Below, in pieces: positions 1 through 7,723 of a DNA stretch of 28,911 bases. A program made the position numbers and the translations under genes. Numbering within the stretch: the stretch's first letter is position 1; each line of letters begins with the position of its first letter. Source of the DNA: DASVSE01 sp036399715 (GTDB lineage Bacteria; Bacteroidota; Rhodothermia; Rhodothermales; Rubricoccaceae); NCBI GenBank assembly GCA_036399715.1, contig DASWMO010000248.1, forward strand, positions 1 through 28,911, written 5' to 3'. The notes below the pieces were generated by a model, which made no database searches, had not been told where the DNA came from, and saw nothing but the letters and a program-made list of their open reading frames with translations.

Positions 1-135
1 GTCACGTACCGCGTCCGCCTCGACGGCGGGATCGACTGCCTCGTCCACACGGACTCCCGGGCGGCATACGCCGTCGGTGACCGCGTGACGGTCCGGGCGG
101 TCGAGCCGGCGGTCGTGCTGGAAAAGGCGGGGTGA
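1..135 (+). CDS. C-terminal fragment, probable TOBE domain of an ABC transporter ATPase
   Basis: The reading frame is open from the first base and ends at a TGA (133-135), leaving 44 residues of a gene that begins outside the window. The visible tail has the beta-rich pattern of a TOBE domain: V-T-Y-R-V near the start, then a glycine-aspartate turn (GDRVTV) and the ending VRAVEPAVVLEKAG. TOBE domains close the ATPase subunits of many importers (PotA, FbpC, MalK, ModC types) and help sense substrate or regulate the pump. The nucleotide-binding part is not visible, so the substrate cannot be stated. Other small beta-barrel tails, such as an OB-fold or NfeD-like end, could look similar. Confidence 0.45.
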   Translation, partial: VTYRVRLDGGIDCLVHTDSRAAYAVGDRVTVRAVEPAVVLEKAG

Positions 136-174
136 GACGGCGGGCGTTCGCTCAGTTCCTCACGCTCCCGACAT

Positions 175-211
175 AAAAAAGGGGCGGCGACCCGAAGTGG
201 ATCGCCGCCCC
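175..211 (-). terminator. Intrinsic terminator of the RRM protein gene
   Basis: A perfect 10-bp stem (181-190 pairing with 202-211) with an 11-nt loop is followed, on the minus strand, by six T residues (complement of 175-180). It lies 20 bp past the stop codon of the glycine-rich RNA-binding protein gene. This is the classical Rho-independent layout and the clearest terminator in the window. Confidence 0.9.
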
Positions 212-230
212 TGGAGCTGAGCCGGATGGC

Positions 231-740
231 TTAGTAGCCGCCGCCGTTGCCGCCACGGTCGCCGCCGCCACCGTAGCCGCCGCTGCCACCGCCGTAGCCA
301 CCGCCGCTGCCGCCGCGGTTGCCACCGCCGCCGCCGTAGCCACCGCCGCTGCCGCCACGGCTGCCGCCGCCACCGCCGCCGCCGTAGCTGCCGCCACCGC
401 CGCCGTAGCCACCGCCGCTGCCGCCGCGGCTGCCGCCACCGCCGCCGTAGCCGCCGCTACCGCCGCCGTAGCCGCCACCGCCGCCGGCCGGGCGCTCGGT
501 GCGCGGGCGCGCCTCGTTGACCGTCAGGGGACGGCCGTTCATGTCTGTGCCGTTGAGCTGGTCGATGGCGGCCTGGCCCTCGGCCTGGTCCGTCATCTCG
601 ACGAAGCCGAAGCCGCGCGAGCGGCCGGTGTCACGGTCCTTGATGACCGTGGCGCTTTCGACCGAGCCGAAAGCTTCAAACTGCTCCCGGAGGTCGTCGT
701 CCGACGTGGAGTACGGGAGGTTTGCGACGTAGATATTCAT
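231..740 (-). CDS. Glycine-rich RRM-type RNA-binding protein
   Basis: A single RNA recognition motif spans residues 2-79. RNP2 is IYVANL (residues 3-8) and RNP1 is RGFGFVEM (42-49), with the aromatic residues that stack on RNA bases intact. Residues 85-169 are an almost pure Gly/Tyr/Ser/Arg tail of repeated GGYGGGGG and GGSRGGSGGG blocks. The layout matches the bacterial Rbp family of Bacteroidota and Cyanobacteria, small cytoplasmic single-RRM proteins linked to cold response and post-transcriptional control. The low-complexity tail could support RNA annealing or condensate formation (inference). The gene stands alone and has its own terminator. The start ATG is preceded by an A/T-rich GTTTTA, unlike the C/T-rich leaders elsewhere in the window. 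Its targets cannot be read from sequence. Confidence 0.93.
   Translation of the reverse strand: MNIYVANLPYSTSDDDLREQFEAFGSVESATVIKDRDTGRSRGFGFVEMTDQAEGQAAIDQLNGTDMNGRPLTVNEARPRTERPAGGGGGYGGGSGGYGGGGGSRGGSGGGYGGGGGSYGGGGGGGSRGGSGGGYGGGGGNRGGSGGGYGGGSGGYGGGGDRGGNGGGY
240..486. repeat. GC-rich simple-sequence tract encoding the Gly-rich tail
   Basis: Degenerate CCG/GCC/GTA trinucleotides, arranged in approximate repeats of 12 to 48 bases, encode the Gly/Tyr/Ser/Arg tail of the RRM protein on the minus strand. Such a tract is prone to slippage, so its length may differ between strains. The same DNA read in other frames gives poly-alanine frames, which are artefacts. Confidence 0.7.
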
Positions 741-937
741 TAAAACGGGGTGTTGGGAGCGCCGACGTCGTTCTGATCCGGTGTTCTACAAGGCTCGACT
801 TGAAACCGTCGGCCCCGCGCGCTCGCTGGGAAACGGCAAACCCGTATGCGGTCCCGAGGTTTCAGGCCGTCGGCGAGAGTGCCGCCCGAAAACTAGCGCC
901 GCGCCGGCACGCGGAACCGCCGCCGGGGAGAAGATTT

Positions 938-953
938 CGTGCCGCGCGGCACG
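938..953 (-). terminator. Perfect 16-bp palindrome after the carbamoyltransferase gene
   Basis: CGTGCCGCGCGGCACG reads the same on both strands and lies 28 bp past the stop codon of the carbamoyltransferase gene. As RNA it could form a 6-bp stem with a 4-nt loop. On the minus strand it is followed by AAATCTT, not a run of T, so it is at best a weak terminator. It could instead be a dimeric protein-binding site for the gene upstream of 740. The rest of 741-980 shows no gene. Confidence 0.35.
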
Positions 954-980
954 TAGCAGCGCGTGCGCAACTCCGCGTGG

Positions 981-2906
981 TCAGTCCAGCCCGTACGCTG
1001 CCGCGATCTCGGCCGGCGTGAGCGGCACGCGGTCGGCCTCGGGCAGCGCCGCCTTGGTGATCACGTGCCGGCCGACGGCGAGCGCGTCGATGCCGGTCTG
1101 GCGGAAGACCCGCAGCGCGTCCGCGGGGCTGTGGACGATGGGCTCGCCGCGGACGTTGAAGCTCGTGTTGACGAGGACCGGGCAGCCGGGAGCGTCCGCC
1201 GTCGCCGTGGCACGCTCGAAGGCGAGCAGGAGGTCGTAGTAGAGCCCCGCCCGCTCGCGCGTGACCGTCTGGACGCGAGCGGAGCCGTCCACGTGTGTCA
1301 CGGCCGGTAGCGGCGACGCCACGCCGTAGCGCCCGGCGAGCGCCTCGGCGCCGCGCTCGGCCAGCGCCTCGGCCCCGCGAACGGGCCCGACGAGGAGCAT
1401 GTACGGAGACGGCGGGTTCGCGGCGGGCACGTCTGGAGGCTCGGCCTCTCCCCCGTCCCCCAGCCCGCTGCGCCCGGCCAGATCGAACCAGTCGGCGGCA
1501 CGTTCTTCGAGAACGGACGGCGCGAAGGGGCGGAAGCTCTCGCGGAACTTCACCTGCACGTTGACGCGGTGCTGCACGTCTGCCCCGCGCGGGTCGGCGA
1601 GGATGGAGCGGCCCCCGAGCGCGCGCGGCCCGAACTCGGCGCGGCCCTGAAACCACCCGACCGTCTGCCCGGCTGCGAGCAGCCGGGCGACGCGCTCGAC
1701 GAGGGCTGCGTCGGACTCGAACGTTTCGACGGCGCCTGGAGGAAAGGCTTCCTGCGCGAAGGCGTCGGCGATCTCAGGCTCGGAAAAGGCCGGGCCGAGG
1801 CGAGCGCCGCGCATCGCATCGCTCGGGCAGACCGTGCGTGGCGTGCCGGCCCAGACGTGTGTCGCCATGAGGGCCGCACCGAGGGCGCCGCCGGCATCGC
1901 CGGCCGCGGGCTGGATCCAGACGTTCCGGAACGGCCCCTCGCGCAGCAGCCGCCCGTTCGCGACGCAGTTCAGGGCGACGCCGCCGGCGAGGCACAGGCT
2001 GTCCTCACCCGTCTCGGCGTGGACGTGCCGCGCCATCCGGAGCACGATCTCCTCGGTGACCGCCTGCACAGACGCCGCGAGGTCCATCTCGCGCGTCGTG
2101 ATCGGCGCCTCGGGCACGCGGGCGGGCCCGCCGAAGAGGTCCGCGAACGCGCGCCCCGTCATCCGCCGGCCGCCGGCATACGTGAAGTAGCGCTGGTCGA
2201 GCCGAAACGAGCCGTCCGCTTTGAGGTCGACGAGCCGGTCGAGGATCAGGTCGCGGTAGACGGGCCGGCCGTAGGGCGCGAGGCCCATGAGCTTGTACTC
2301 TCCCGAGTTGACCCGGAAGCCGCAGAACGTCGTCACGGCCGAGTACAGCAGGCCGAGCGAGTGCGGAAAGTGCTGCTCCGCGCGGATCTCCAGTCCTGCG
2401 CCCGCGCCGACGCCCCATGAGGTTGTCGCCCACTCGCCGACGCCGTCGGTCGTGAGAAAGGCCGCGCGCTCGAAAGGCGACGGGAAAAAGGCCGCGGCCG
2501 CGTGGCTCTCGTGGTGCTCGGGGAAGAGGAGCGGGAGGTCGCGGACCGCCGCGTTCGCCTTGCCCCCGAGCGCGTCCGTGATGCGGTCGCCGATCCACAG
2601 CTTCTGCCGCAGCCACGGCGGCATCGCGTCGAGGAAGGCCGGCAGGCCGCGCGGGGCGAGCGTGAGGAACGTCTCCAGCAGGCGCTCGAATTTGAGCAGC
2701 GGCTTGTCGTAGAACGCGACCGCGTCGAGGTCGGCCGCGGCGATGCCCGCCTCGGCGAGGCAGTACGCGACGGCGTTTGCGGGAAACTCGGAGTCGTGCT
2801 TGCGCCGCGTGAAGCGCTCCTCCTGGGCTGCGGCCACGATCACGCCGTCGCGCACGACCGCCGCCGCGGCGTCGTGGTACCAGCAGGAGAGGCCGAGAAC
2901 GGTCAT
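981..2906 (-). CDS. NodU/CmcH-family O-carbamoyltransferase
   Basis: The enzyme is predicted to make a carbamoyl-adenylate from carbamoyl phosphate and ATP and pass the carbamoyl group to a hydroxyl acceptor. The 641-aa protein has the two family domains. The N-terminal Kae1/YrdC-like ATPase fold carries GLSCWYHD at residues 5-12, the metal-binding HHESH (131-135), TTDGVGEW (152-159) and AGGVALN. The C-terminal carbamoyltransferase region carries FQGRAEFGPRALGGRS, FRPFAPS and NTSFNVRGEP. It is somewhat longer than usual (about 580-610) because of an acidic/proline insert before the final domain. The start ATG overlaps the TGA of the hydrolase gene by four bases, implying translational coupling. 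The acceptor is unknown. The SxtJ-like neighbour suggests an envelope or secreted small-molecule substrate (inference). Confidence 0.93.
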   Translation of the reverse strand: MTVLGLSCWYHDAAAAVVRDGVIVAAAQEERFTRRKHDSEFPANAVAYCLAEAGIAAADLDAVAFYDKPLLKFERLLETFLTLAPRGLPAFLDAMPPWLRQKLWIGDRITDALGGKANAAVRDLPLLFPEHHESHAAAAFFPSPFERAAFLTTDGVGEWATTSWGVGAGAGLEIRAEQHFPHSLGLLYSAVTTFCGFRVNSGEYKLMGLAPYGRPVYRDLILDRLVDLKADGSFRLDQRYFTYAGGRRMTGRAFADLFGGPARVPEAPITTREMDLAASVQAVTEEIVLRMARHVHAETGEDSLCLAGGVALNCVANGRLLREGPFRNVWIQPAAGDAGGALGAALMATHVWAGTPRTVCPSDAMRGARLGPAFSEPEIADAFAQEAFPPGAVETFESDAALVERVARLLAAGQTVGWFQGRAEFGPRALGGRSILADPRGADVQHRVNVQVKFRESFRPFAPSVLEERAADWFDLAGRSGLGDGGEAEPPDVPAANPPSPYMLLVGPVRGAEALAERGAEALAGRYGVASPLPAVTHVDGSARVQTVTRERAGLYYDLLLAFERATATADAPGCPVLVNTSFNVRGEPIVHSPADALRVFRQTGIDALAVGRHVITKAALPEADRVPLTPAEIAAAYGLD

Positions 2907-4006
2907 GGGCGCAGGTCGGGAGAGGCATCGACGACCCGCTGAAGAAACGCCTCGGCGCGCGCACGGTGTCCGGCGAGGCTACGGCTCGCGTGGCGTCCCT
3001 CGGCGTAGACGAACAGCTCGGGCGCGCCGCCGTCGGCGCGAAGCGCGTCGGCGAGGCGCTCGCTGTGCGCGACGGGCACCTTGGTGTCGCGGGCGCCGTG
3101 GTGCATCTGGACCGGCGGGAGGCGCGCCGCGAACCAGGCCGGCGAGCGGCGCAGAAGCGCCAGCCGCGCCTGGGGCAGCGGCAGGCGTCCGTCGCGGGTC
3201 GCGAACAGGACGCTGTCGGCGAGGAAGCCCGCACCGGGCAGACGGACCGGCACGCGGAGTGCCCGCCGCGCAAGGCGCTGCACGTCGGGAAGGAAGAAAT
3301 CGGTCGGGCCGAAGACGCTCACGACGCCGCGCACGCGCCGGTCCCGGGCAGCGGCGAGCAGGACGACGCCCGCGCCGCGGCTGCGGCCGAGCGCGGCGAT
3401 GCGCCCGGCGTCGGCTTCGGGAACGACGTCGAGGGCCGCACCGAGGAGCGCGAGCGCGTCATCGACGTCGCGGTCCCACGGGCTCGCCGTGCCGCCGGCG
3501 CGCACGCCGCCCCCGACGAGCGGCAGGCCGGTCCGGAGCCGCTCGCCGCGGAAGGCGGGCAGCACCTGCACCCAGTCCCGCGCGAACGCGCCGGGCTCGA
3601 AGCCGCCGAGGCTCGCGCCACCGTCGCCGCCGTGCCCGACGAGCAGAACGGGCAGCCGGCGTCCGGTGGCGCCCGGCGGGAGGCGAACCGCGCCGACGTG
3701 ACGCGCCGCGTCCGTACCCGTCGTGTGCGTGACAATGAGCACGCGCGAGCCGTCGGCGTAGTCGCGCGTCTGCTCGACGCGCACGTCGCGTGCCCGCGTG
3801 TCGCGCGCTGCCCACTCGGTCTCGACCAGTGCTACTTCGGCCGCCGTGGGCGGCGCAAAAAGGGCGGCGAGAAGTCGGTCCGAGTCCGGGCCTGACAGCC
3901 GCGGGACGCAGCCGGCTGCGACTAGCACCAGGACGGCCAGAACCCGGCCCCTCGGCCGGCGGCGCGCCGCACCGGATTCCCGTTCGGCCGTCGGTCGGTG
4001 CGTCAT
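2903..4006 (-). CDS. Lipoprotein alpha/beta hydrolase (dienelactone hydrolase/S9-like)
   Basis: The predicted 367-aa protein begins with a basic stretch and a hydrophobic segment ending in the lipobox LVAAGC (lipidated Cys33), so it should be anchored at the envelope. The hydrolase part shows an HGGDGG oxyanion-type loop (125-130), the nucleophile elbow GRSRG (Ser209), an acid in GARDTKVP (Asp307) and a late histidine in EGRHAS (His339). This fits a complete Ser-Asp-His triad. ATG at 4006 was chosen over one 30 bases upstream because it gives a normal signal peptide and starts 4 bp after the SxtJ-like stop. The gene overlaps the carbamoyltransferase by 4 bp. An esterase, deacylase or peptidase role is possible. 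The substrate is not evident. Confidence 0.78.
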   Translation of the reverse strand: MTHRPTAERESGAARRRPRGRVLAVLVLVAAGCVPRLSGPDSDRLLAALFAPPTAAEVALVETEWAARDTRARDVRVEQTRDYADGSRVLIVTHTTGTDAARHVGAVRLPPGATGRRLPVLLVGHGGDGGASLGGFEPGAFARDWVQVLPAFRGERLRTGLPLVGGGVRAGGTASPWDRDVDDALALLGAALDVVPEADAGRIAALGRSRGAGVVLLAAARDRRVRGVVSVFGPTDFFLPDVQRLARRALRVPVRLPGAGFLADSVLFATRDGRLPLPQARLALLRRSPAWFAARLPPVQMHHGARDTKVPVAHSERLADALRADGGAPELFVYAEGRHASRSLAGHRARAEAFLQRVVDASPDLRP

Positions 4007-4010
4007 GGGC

Positions 4011-4457
4011 TCAGTACATCCGCTCCATGCGGTCACGGGCGGACGGCCCGCCTTCGTGACGGAGCCAGTACGACGGCGCCGCCCGGTCTGGCCGCTGCGC
4101 GAGCGCGTCGCGGCGGAGCAGTCGGAACACGAGCCCGACGGGCACGAACACGAGCGCGAACGCGAGCGTCAGCAGCACGCGCGTCATGACGAAGCCCATC
4201 GCGATGGCGGCCGTCATCCAGACGCGGTAGACCGGCGCGAGCGCGCGCGGGACGGCGAGTCCGCCGAGGATCAGCACCGCGCCGACCACACCGAACGTGA
4301 CGCCGACCGGCCCCGGCACGCCGTCCGCGCGCCACGCCCCGACGGCCGCGAACGCGGCGAACACACCGCCGACGGCGAGGCCGAAGTGCCGCAGCGCGCG
4401 CCGCGACACGTCCAGCCCGGCGACTTCGTCGTGGACGGTCGCGAGGAATCCGGCCAC
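4011..4457 (-). CDS. SxtJ-family membrane protein
   Basis: This 148-aa protein has about three to four hydrophobic segments: roughly residues 25-43, 52-70 and 78-113, the last probably a pair. Its layout matches the SxtJ family found beside carbamoyltransferase genes: an RHFGLAVG motif near the N-terminus, a central hydrophobic block ending LAPVYRVWM, then TRVLLTLAF, VPVGLVFRLL, and a tail with RDAL and SYWL. The start is GTG, and its G is also the last base of the upstream TAG (TAGTG). The biochemical role of the family is not established. Its constant partner is the carbamoyltransferase encoded two genes downstream. Confidence 0.82.
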   Translation of the reverse strand: MAGFLATVHDEVAGLDVSRRALRHFGLAVGGVFAAFAAVGAWRADGVPGPVGVTFGVVGAVLILGGLAVPRALAPVYRVWMTAAIAMGFVMTRVLLTLAFALVFVPVGLVFRLLRRDALAQRPDRAAPSYWLRHEGGPSARDRMERMY

Positions 4458-4687
4458 TACTCGGCTGGGGGAAGTCCTGCGCGGGTAGACCCCGTGCGGG
4501 CCGTGCCGCCGTCGGGCGTGTTGGTGCCGGACGTGCCGCCGGATCCTTCCGTGTAGCCGTCCGTCGGCGCCTCGCCGTTGGGGTTGTTGCCGCGGGACGC
4601 CATGAGGTAGCCGAAAAAGATCAGCCCCAGCAGGAGCACGCCGAAGAGGACGAGCCCGAACGGGCTGAAGCGGTCGGTGAGGGCCAT
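4457..4687 (-). CDS. Small single-pass membrane protein at the head of the carbamoyltransferase operon
   Basis: The protein has 76 residues, one hydrophobic helix (about residues 10-30) and then a Gly/Thr/Ser/Asn-rich, probably disordered tail. ATG at 4687 was chosen because it places the helix close to the N-terminus. The frame stays open upstream but encodes only Ser/Arg-rich sequence there. The stop overlaps the next gene's GTG by one base. In related loci a small one-helix protein (DUF5989 type, about 50 aa) often precedes SxtJ. This one sits in the same place but I do not see the DUF5989 sequence signature, so family membership is unproven. Confidence 0.6.
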   Translation of the reverse strand: MALTDRFSPFGLVLFGVLLLGLIFFGYLMASRGNNPNGEAPTDGYTEGSGGTSGTNTPDGGTARTGSTRAGLPPAE

Positions 4688-4769
4688 CGGAGAGCGGGAG
4701 GGAGAGACGGGCGGCGTCAACGCGCGCGCGCCGCCGCGGCTCCCGCGTGGCGAGAGCGGGCCGCCGGCG

Positions 4770-5417
4770 TCAGGTGCGGTCCGCGGGGTTCTGGAGGCGG
4801 AAGAAGAGCGCCGCAAGCGCGCCGCCGCCGAACGTCGCGACGAGGTAGACCCAGAGGCCGCTGAGCGTCTGGCCGTCGCCGAGCAGGACGTCCGTCAGGA
4901 TCGGGCCGAGCGCGACGGCGGGATTGAACGCGCCGCCCGAGATCGGGCCGGCCGCGAAGGCGCCCGCCAGGACCGTAAACCCGATCGCGAGGCCATAGTG
5001 GTCGTTGCCGGCCGTGTCGCGGCTCGTCGCGACATTGAGCACGACGAGCACGAGCGCGAACGTGAACAGCAGCTCCAACAGGAAGAACTCGGCCAGCGTC
5101 GCGTCGATGTTCGGCGCCACGCGCAGCGGCCGGTTCAGCACGACGGCGACGAGGACCGACGCCGCGAGCGAGCCCAACACCTGCGCGGCCATGTACGGCC
5201 CGACCTCGCGCGCGGGCATCTTGCCGCTCATCCACACGGCGAGCGTCACGGCGGGGTTGTAGTGCGCGCCCGAGACGTGGCCGCCCATGTAGACCATCAC
5301 CATGAGCATCGACGCGATGCCGAGCGGGGCGAGCTCGGGGTGCGGGCTGATGACGGTCAGGCCGATGGTGAGGACGAGAAAGAAGGTCCCGACGAACTCG
5401 GTGAGCAGCTTGGGCAC
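4770..5417 (-). CDS. Aquaporin / MIP-family channel
   Basis: This 215-aa channel has six membrane helices and both pore half-helices: HYNPAV (Asn54-Pro55-Ala56) and AFNPAV (Asn165-Pro166-Ala167). The length fits a bacterial AqpZ-size protein. The residue after the second NPA is valine (Val168), where water-selective aquaporins have the selectivity-filter arginine. Aligning on the NPA motifs, the other filter positions look like Ile34, Ala153 and Gly162, a wide apolar constriction closer to plant TIP1 channels than to AqpZ. There is no GlpF-type aspartate after the second NPA. It may pass urea, ammonia, hydrogen peroxide or other small solutes (inference). The start is GTG, 30 nt from a good promoter. 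The downstream carbamoyltransferase operon begins 83 bp away and may be co-transcribed. Confidence 0.92.
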   Translation of the reverse strand: MPKLLTEFVGTFFLVLTIGLTVISPHPELAPLGIASMLMVMVYMGGHVSGAHYNPAVTLAVWMSGKMPAREVGPYMAAQVLGSLAASVLVAVVLNRPLRVAPNIDATLAEFFLLELLFTFALVLVVLNVATSRDTAGNDHYGLAIGFTVLAGAFAAGPISGGAFNPAVALGPILTDVLLGDGQTLSGLWVYLVATFGGGALAALFFRLQNPADRT

Positions 5418-5439
5418 GGCGGCGGTGGTGGGTGAGGCG

Positions 5440-5469
5440 GGAAGGTAGAAGCCCCGCCCGGAGCGACAA
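5440..5469 (-). promoter_or_regulatory. Bacteroidota-type promoter for the aquaporin gene
   Basis: On the minus strand a TTG (5469-5467) is followed after 19 nt by TACCTTCC (5447-5440). This matches the primary sigma consensus of Bacteroidota (TTG, 17-23 nt, TAnnTTTG) at most fixed positions. The TA lies 30 nt before the GTG start. Confidence 0.5.
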
Positions 5470-5538
5470 GCGCCGACGCCGCCCCGCCGGCGCCGCGAAG
5501 TTTGACCGAAGCGCCAGCAGAGGGACGCCGCCCCGTCC

Positions 5539-5546
5539 TACCTTAG
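5539..5546 (+). promoter_or_regulatory. Probable -7 element of the heme operon
   Basis: TACCTTAG fits TAnnTTTG at five of six fixed positions and lies 34 nt before the hmuT start. No TTG is present at 17-23 nt upstream, so the -33 half is missing or diverged. I saw no convincing Fur-box palindrome here, although iron control would be expected. Confidence 0.35.
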
Positions 5547-5572
5547 ACGCGATCCAGATAAACTGCTGCCTG

Positions 5573-6529
5573 ATGACCGTCCGCCCCTTCCTGCTCGCCT
5601 TCGCCGTCTTCGCCGCAGGCTGCACCGATGCGTCCGAGGCGCCCGGCGGGTCCGCCTCGGACGCCGACACGACCGCGACCGCGGAGGGCGCCTCGACGGA
5701 CACGCTCGATGCGTCGCGGATCGTCACGCTCGGCGGGCCGGTCACCGAGATCGTCCACGCCGTCGGCCGCGGCGCGAACGTCGTCGGGACGGACCGGTCG
5801 AGCCTCTACCCGGAGTCGATCCTGGCCGGCCCGCGGCTGGACTACTTCCGCCAGACGTCGCCCGAGGGCGTGCTCGCGCTGCGCCCGACGCTCGTGCTGG
5901 CCGTCGAAGGGACGGGCCCGCCGGGCGTGCTGGACCAGATCCGGTCGGCCGGCGTGGCGGTCGTCGTGCTGCCCGAGGCTGTCGACGTCGCGAGCGCCGA
6001 GGCGCGCGTGCGGCGCGTCGGCGAGGTTCTGGGACGCGTGGCGCAGGCCGACTCGGTCGTTGGCCTCATGCGCCGCGACCTCGCGGCGGCCGAGGCCGTG
6101 CGGCCTGCTGCGGCCCCGCGCGTGCTGTTCGTCTACGCCCGCGGCGCGGGCGTCGTGCTCGCGGCCGGTACAGGCGGCGGGCCCGAGGGGATCCTGCGCC
6201 TCGCGGGCGCCGAGAACGCCGTCACCGCCTATGAGGGCTACCGCCCGCTGACCGCCGAAGCCGTCGTCACGGCGGCGCCGGACGCTATCGTCGTACCGGC
6301 GAAGAGCCTCGAGAGCCTCGGCGGCATCGACGGCCTGCTGCGCCAGCCGGGCCTCGCCCAGACGCCGGCCGGCCGCGCGCGCCGCGTCGTCGCCGTGGAC
6401 GACGACCTGCTGCTAGGCTTCGGGCCGCGTGTCGGGCAGGGCGTCGAGGCACTCGCGCGCGGCCTCGCCGGCCCCGCTGCGGGCGCTCCCGCTGCCGGCG
6501 CACCGGCGCCCCGCAGGGCCGGCGCATGA
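5573..6529 (+). CDS. hmuT: Heme ABC transporter substrate-binding lipoprotein
   Basis: This is the heme-binding protein of an ABC importer, a 318-aa class III solute-binding protein. A short lipoprotein signal ends FAVFAAGC (Cys17) and is followed by an acidic/threonine linker. The mature part begins RIVTLGGPVTEIVHAVG, has LRPTLVLA in the first lobe, and ends with LLGFGPRVGQ, a signature that separates HmuT from BtuF and siderophore binders. ATG at 5573 was chosen because upstream in-frame codons give a charged, signal-less extension, and a promoter-like TACCTTAG sits 34 nt before it. The stop overlaps hmuU in ATGA. It should hand heme to the HmuU permease at the inner membrane. Confidence 0.9.
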   Translation: MTVRPFLLAFAVFAAGCTDASEAPGGSASDADTTATAEGASTDTLDASRIVTLGGPVTEIVHAVGRGANVVGTDRSSLYPESILAGPRLDYFRQTSPEGVLALRPTLVLAVEGTGPPGVLDQIRSAGVAVVVLPEAVDVASAEARVRRVGEVLGRVAQADSVVGLMRRDLAAAEAVRPAAAPRVLFVYARGAGVVLAAGTGGGPEGILRLAGAENAVTAYEGYRPLTAEAVVTAAPDAIVVPAKSLESLGGIDGLLRQPGLAQTPAGRARRVVAVDDDLLLGFGPRVGQGVEALARGLAGPAAGAPAAGAPAPRRAGA

Positions 6530-7656
6530 TGCCGCTCGCGCTCCCGCTTCGGGACCCGGGCCCCGCCGCCGCCAGCCCCTTCGAGGTCGCCACGGCGCGT
6601 CAGGCCCGGCGCGTGCGCCTCGTCCTCGCCGGGCTCGGGGCGCTCCTCGTCGCGGGGGCCCTCTTGTCGGTCGCCGTCGGGGCGGTCGGGTTGCGGCCGG
6701 CGCAGCTTGCCGGCATCCTGCTGGCGCGGAGCGGCCTCGGGCCAGCGGTGCCGGCTGGCGCGGCGGCGTTCACGGCCCAGGAGGCGTCCGTCCTGCTCGC
6801 GATCCGCCTGCCGCGCGTGCTGCTGAGCGTCGTCGTGGGAGCCGGGCTGGCCGTGAGCGGGGCCGTGATGCAGGGCCTGTTCCGGAACCCACTCGCCGAC
6901 CCCGGGCTCGTCGGCGTGTCGAGCGGGTCGGCCCTCGGCGCGGCTACGGCGATCGTGCTCGGCGCGATGATCGGCGTGCCGGCATCGGGTGCGCTCGGGC
7001 CCGTCCTCGTCGCGACGGCCGCGTTCGCGGGCGGCCTCGCGACGGCGTTCGTCGTCTACCGCATCGCGACCGCGCGCGGGCGGACGTCGGTCACGACGAT
7101 GCTCCTTGCCGGCATCGCCGTCAACGCGCTGTGCGGCGCGGGCGTCGGCGCGCTCGTGCTGTTCGCCGACGACGGGCAGCTCCGCGACCTCACCTTCTGG
7201 ACGCTCGGCAGCCTCGGCGGGGCGACGTGGGGCTCGCTCGCGATTGCCGCCCCGCTCGTCGGCGCGGCCGTCGTGGCAGCGCCGTGGCTCGCGCGCGCGC
7301 TCGACGCGCTCCTGCTCGGCGAGGCCGAGGCGCGGCACCTCGGCGTGCGGACTGAGCGCGTCAAGGGCATCGCGGTGACGCTCGCCGCGCTCGCCGTCGC
7401 CGCCGCCACAGCCGTCGCGGGCCTCATCGGGTTCGTTGGGCTCGTCGCGCCGCACCTCGTCCGGCTGCTGCTCGGGCCGGGCCACCGGGCCCTCCTGCCC
7501 GCTTCGGCGCTCGCCGGGGCGGTCCTCCTCGTCTTTGCCGACCTTGCTGGGCGAACCGTCCTCGCGCCGGTCGAGGTGCCCATCGGCATCGTGACGGCCG
7601 TCGCCGGGGCGCCGTTCTTTCTCGCCCTCCTGATGCGCGAGCGGCCCGACGGCTGA
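6526..7656 (+). CDS. hmuU: Heme ABC transporter permease (FecCD family)
   Basis: The 376-aa polytopic membrane protein is of the FecCD/BtuC type, with about ten hydrophobic helices. Family hallmarks include IRLPRVLLSVVVGAGLAVSG, FRNPLADPGLVGVSSG, the coupling-helix region around AEARHLGVRTERVK, and GFVGLVAPHLVRLLLG near the C-terminus. The first ATG overlaps the hmuT stop by 4 bases. A second Met follows directly, so the start could be one codon later. As a homodimer it should form the channel that takes heme from HmuT and is driven by HmuV. Confidence 0.93.
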   Translation: MMPLALPLRDPGPAAASPFEVATARQARRVRLVLAGLGALLVAGALLSVAVGAVGLRPAQLAGILLARSGLGPAVPAGAAAFTAQEASVLLAIRLPRVLLSVVVGAGLAVSGAVMQGLFRNPLADPGLVGVSSGSALGAATAIVLGAMIGVPASGALGPVLVATAAFAGGLATAFVVYRIATARGRTSVTTMLLAGIAVNALCGAGVGALVLFADDGQLRDLTFWTLGSLGGATWGSLAIAAPLVGAAVVAAPWLARALDALLLGEAEARHLGVRTERVKGIAVTLAALAVAAATAVAGLIGFVGLVAPHLVRLLLGPGHRALLPASALAGAVLLVFADLAGRTVLAPVEVPIGIVTAVAGAPFFLALLMRERPDG

Positions 7657-7723
7657 TGCCGCGCGGTGCCGGCCAGGCACCGCGGCCGTCGTTCGGCCGT
7701 TCATTTCCTCTCGCCCCTCCCAG

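Noticed and set aside
152..478. A poly-alanine minus-strand frame
   Set aside because: It is produced by the CCG/GCC repeats that encode the Gly-rich tail of the RRM protein in another frame.
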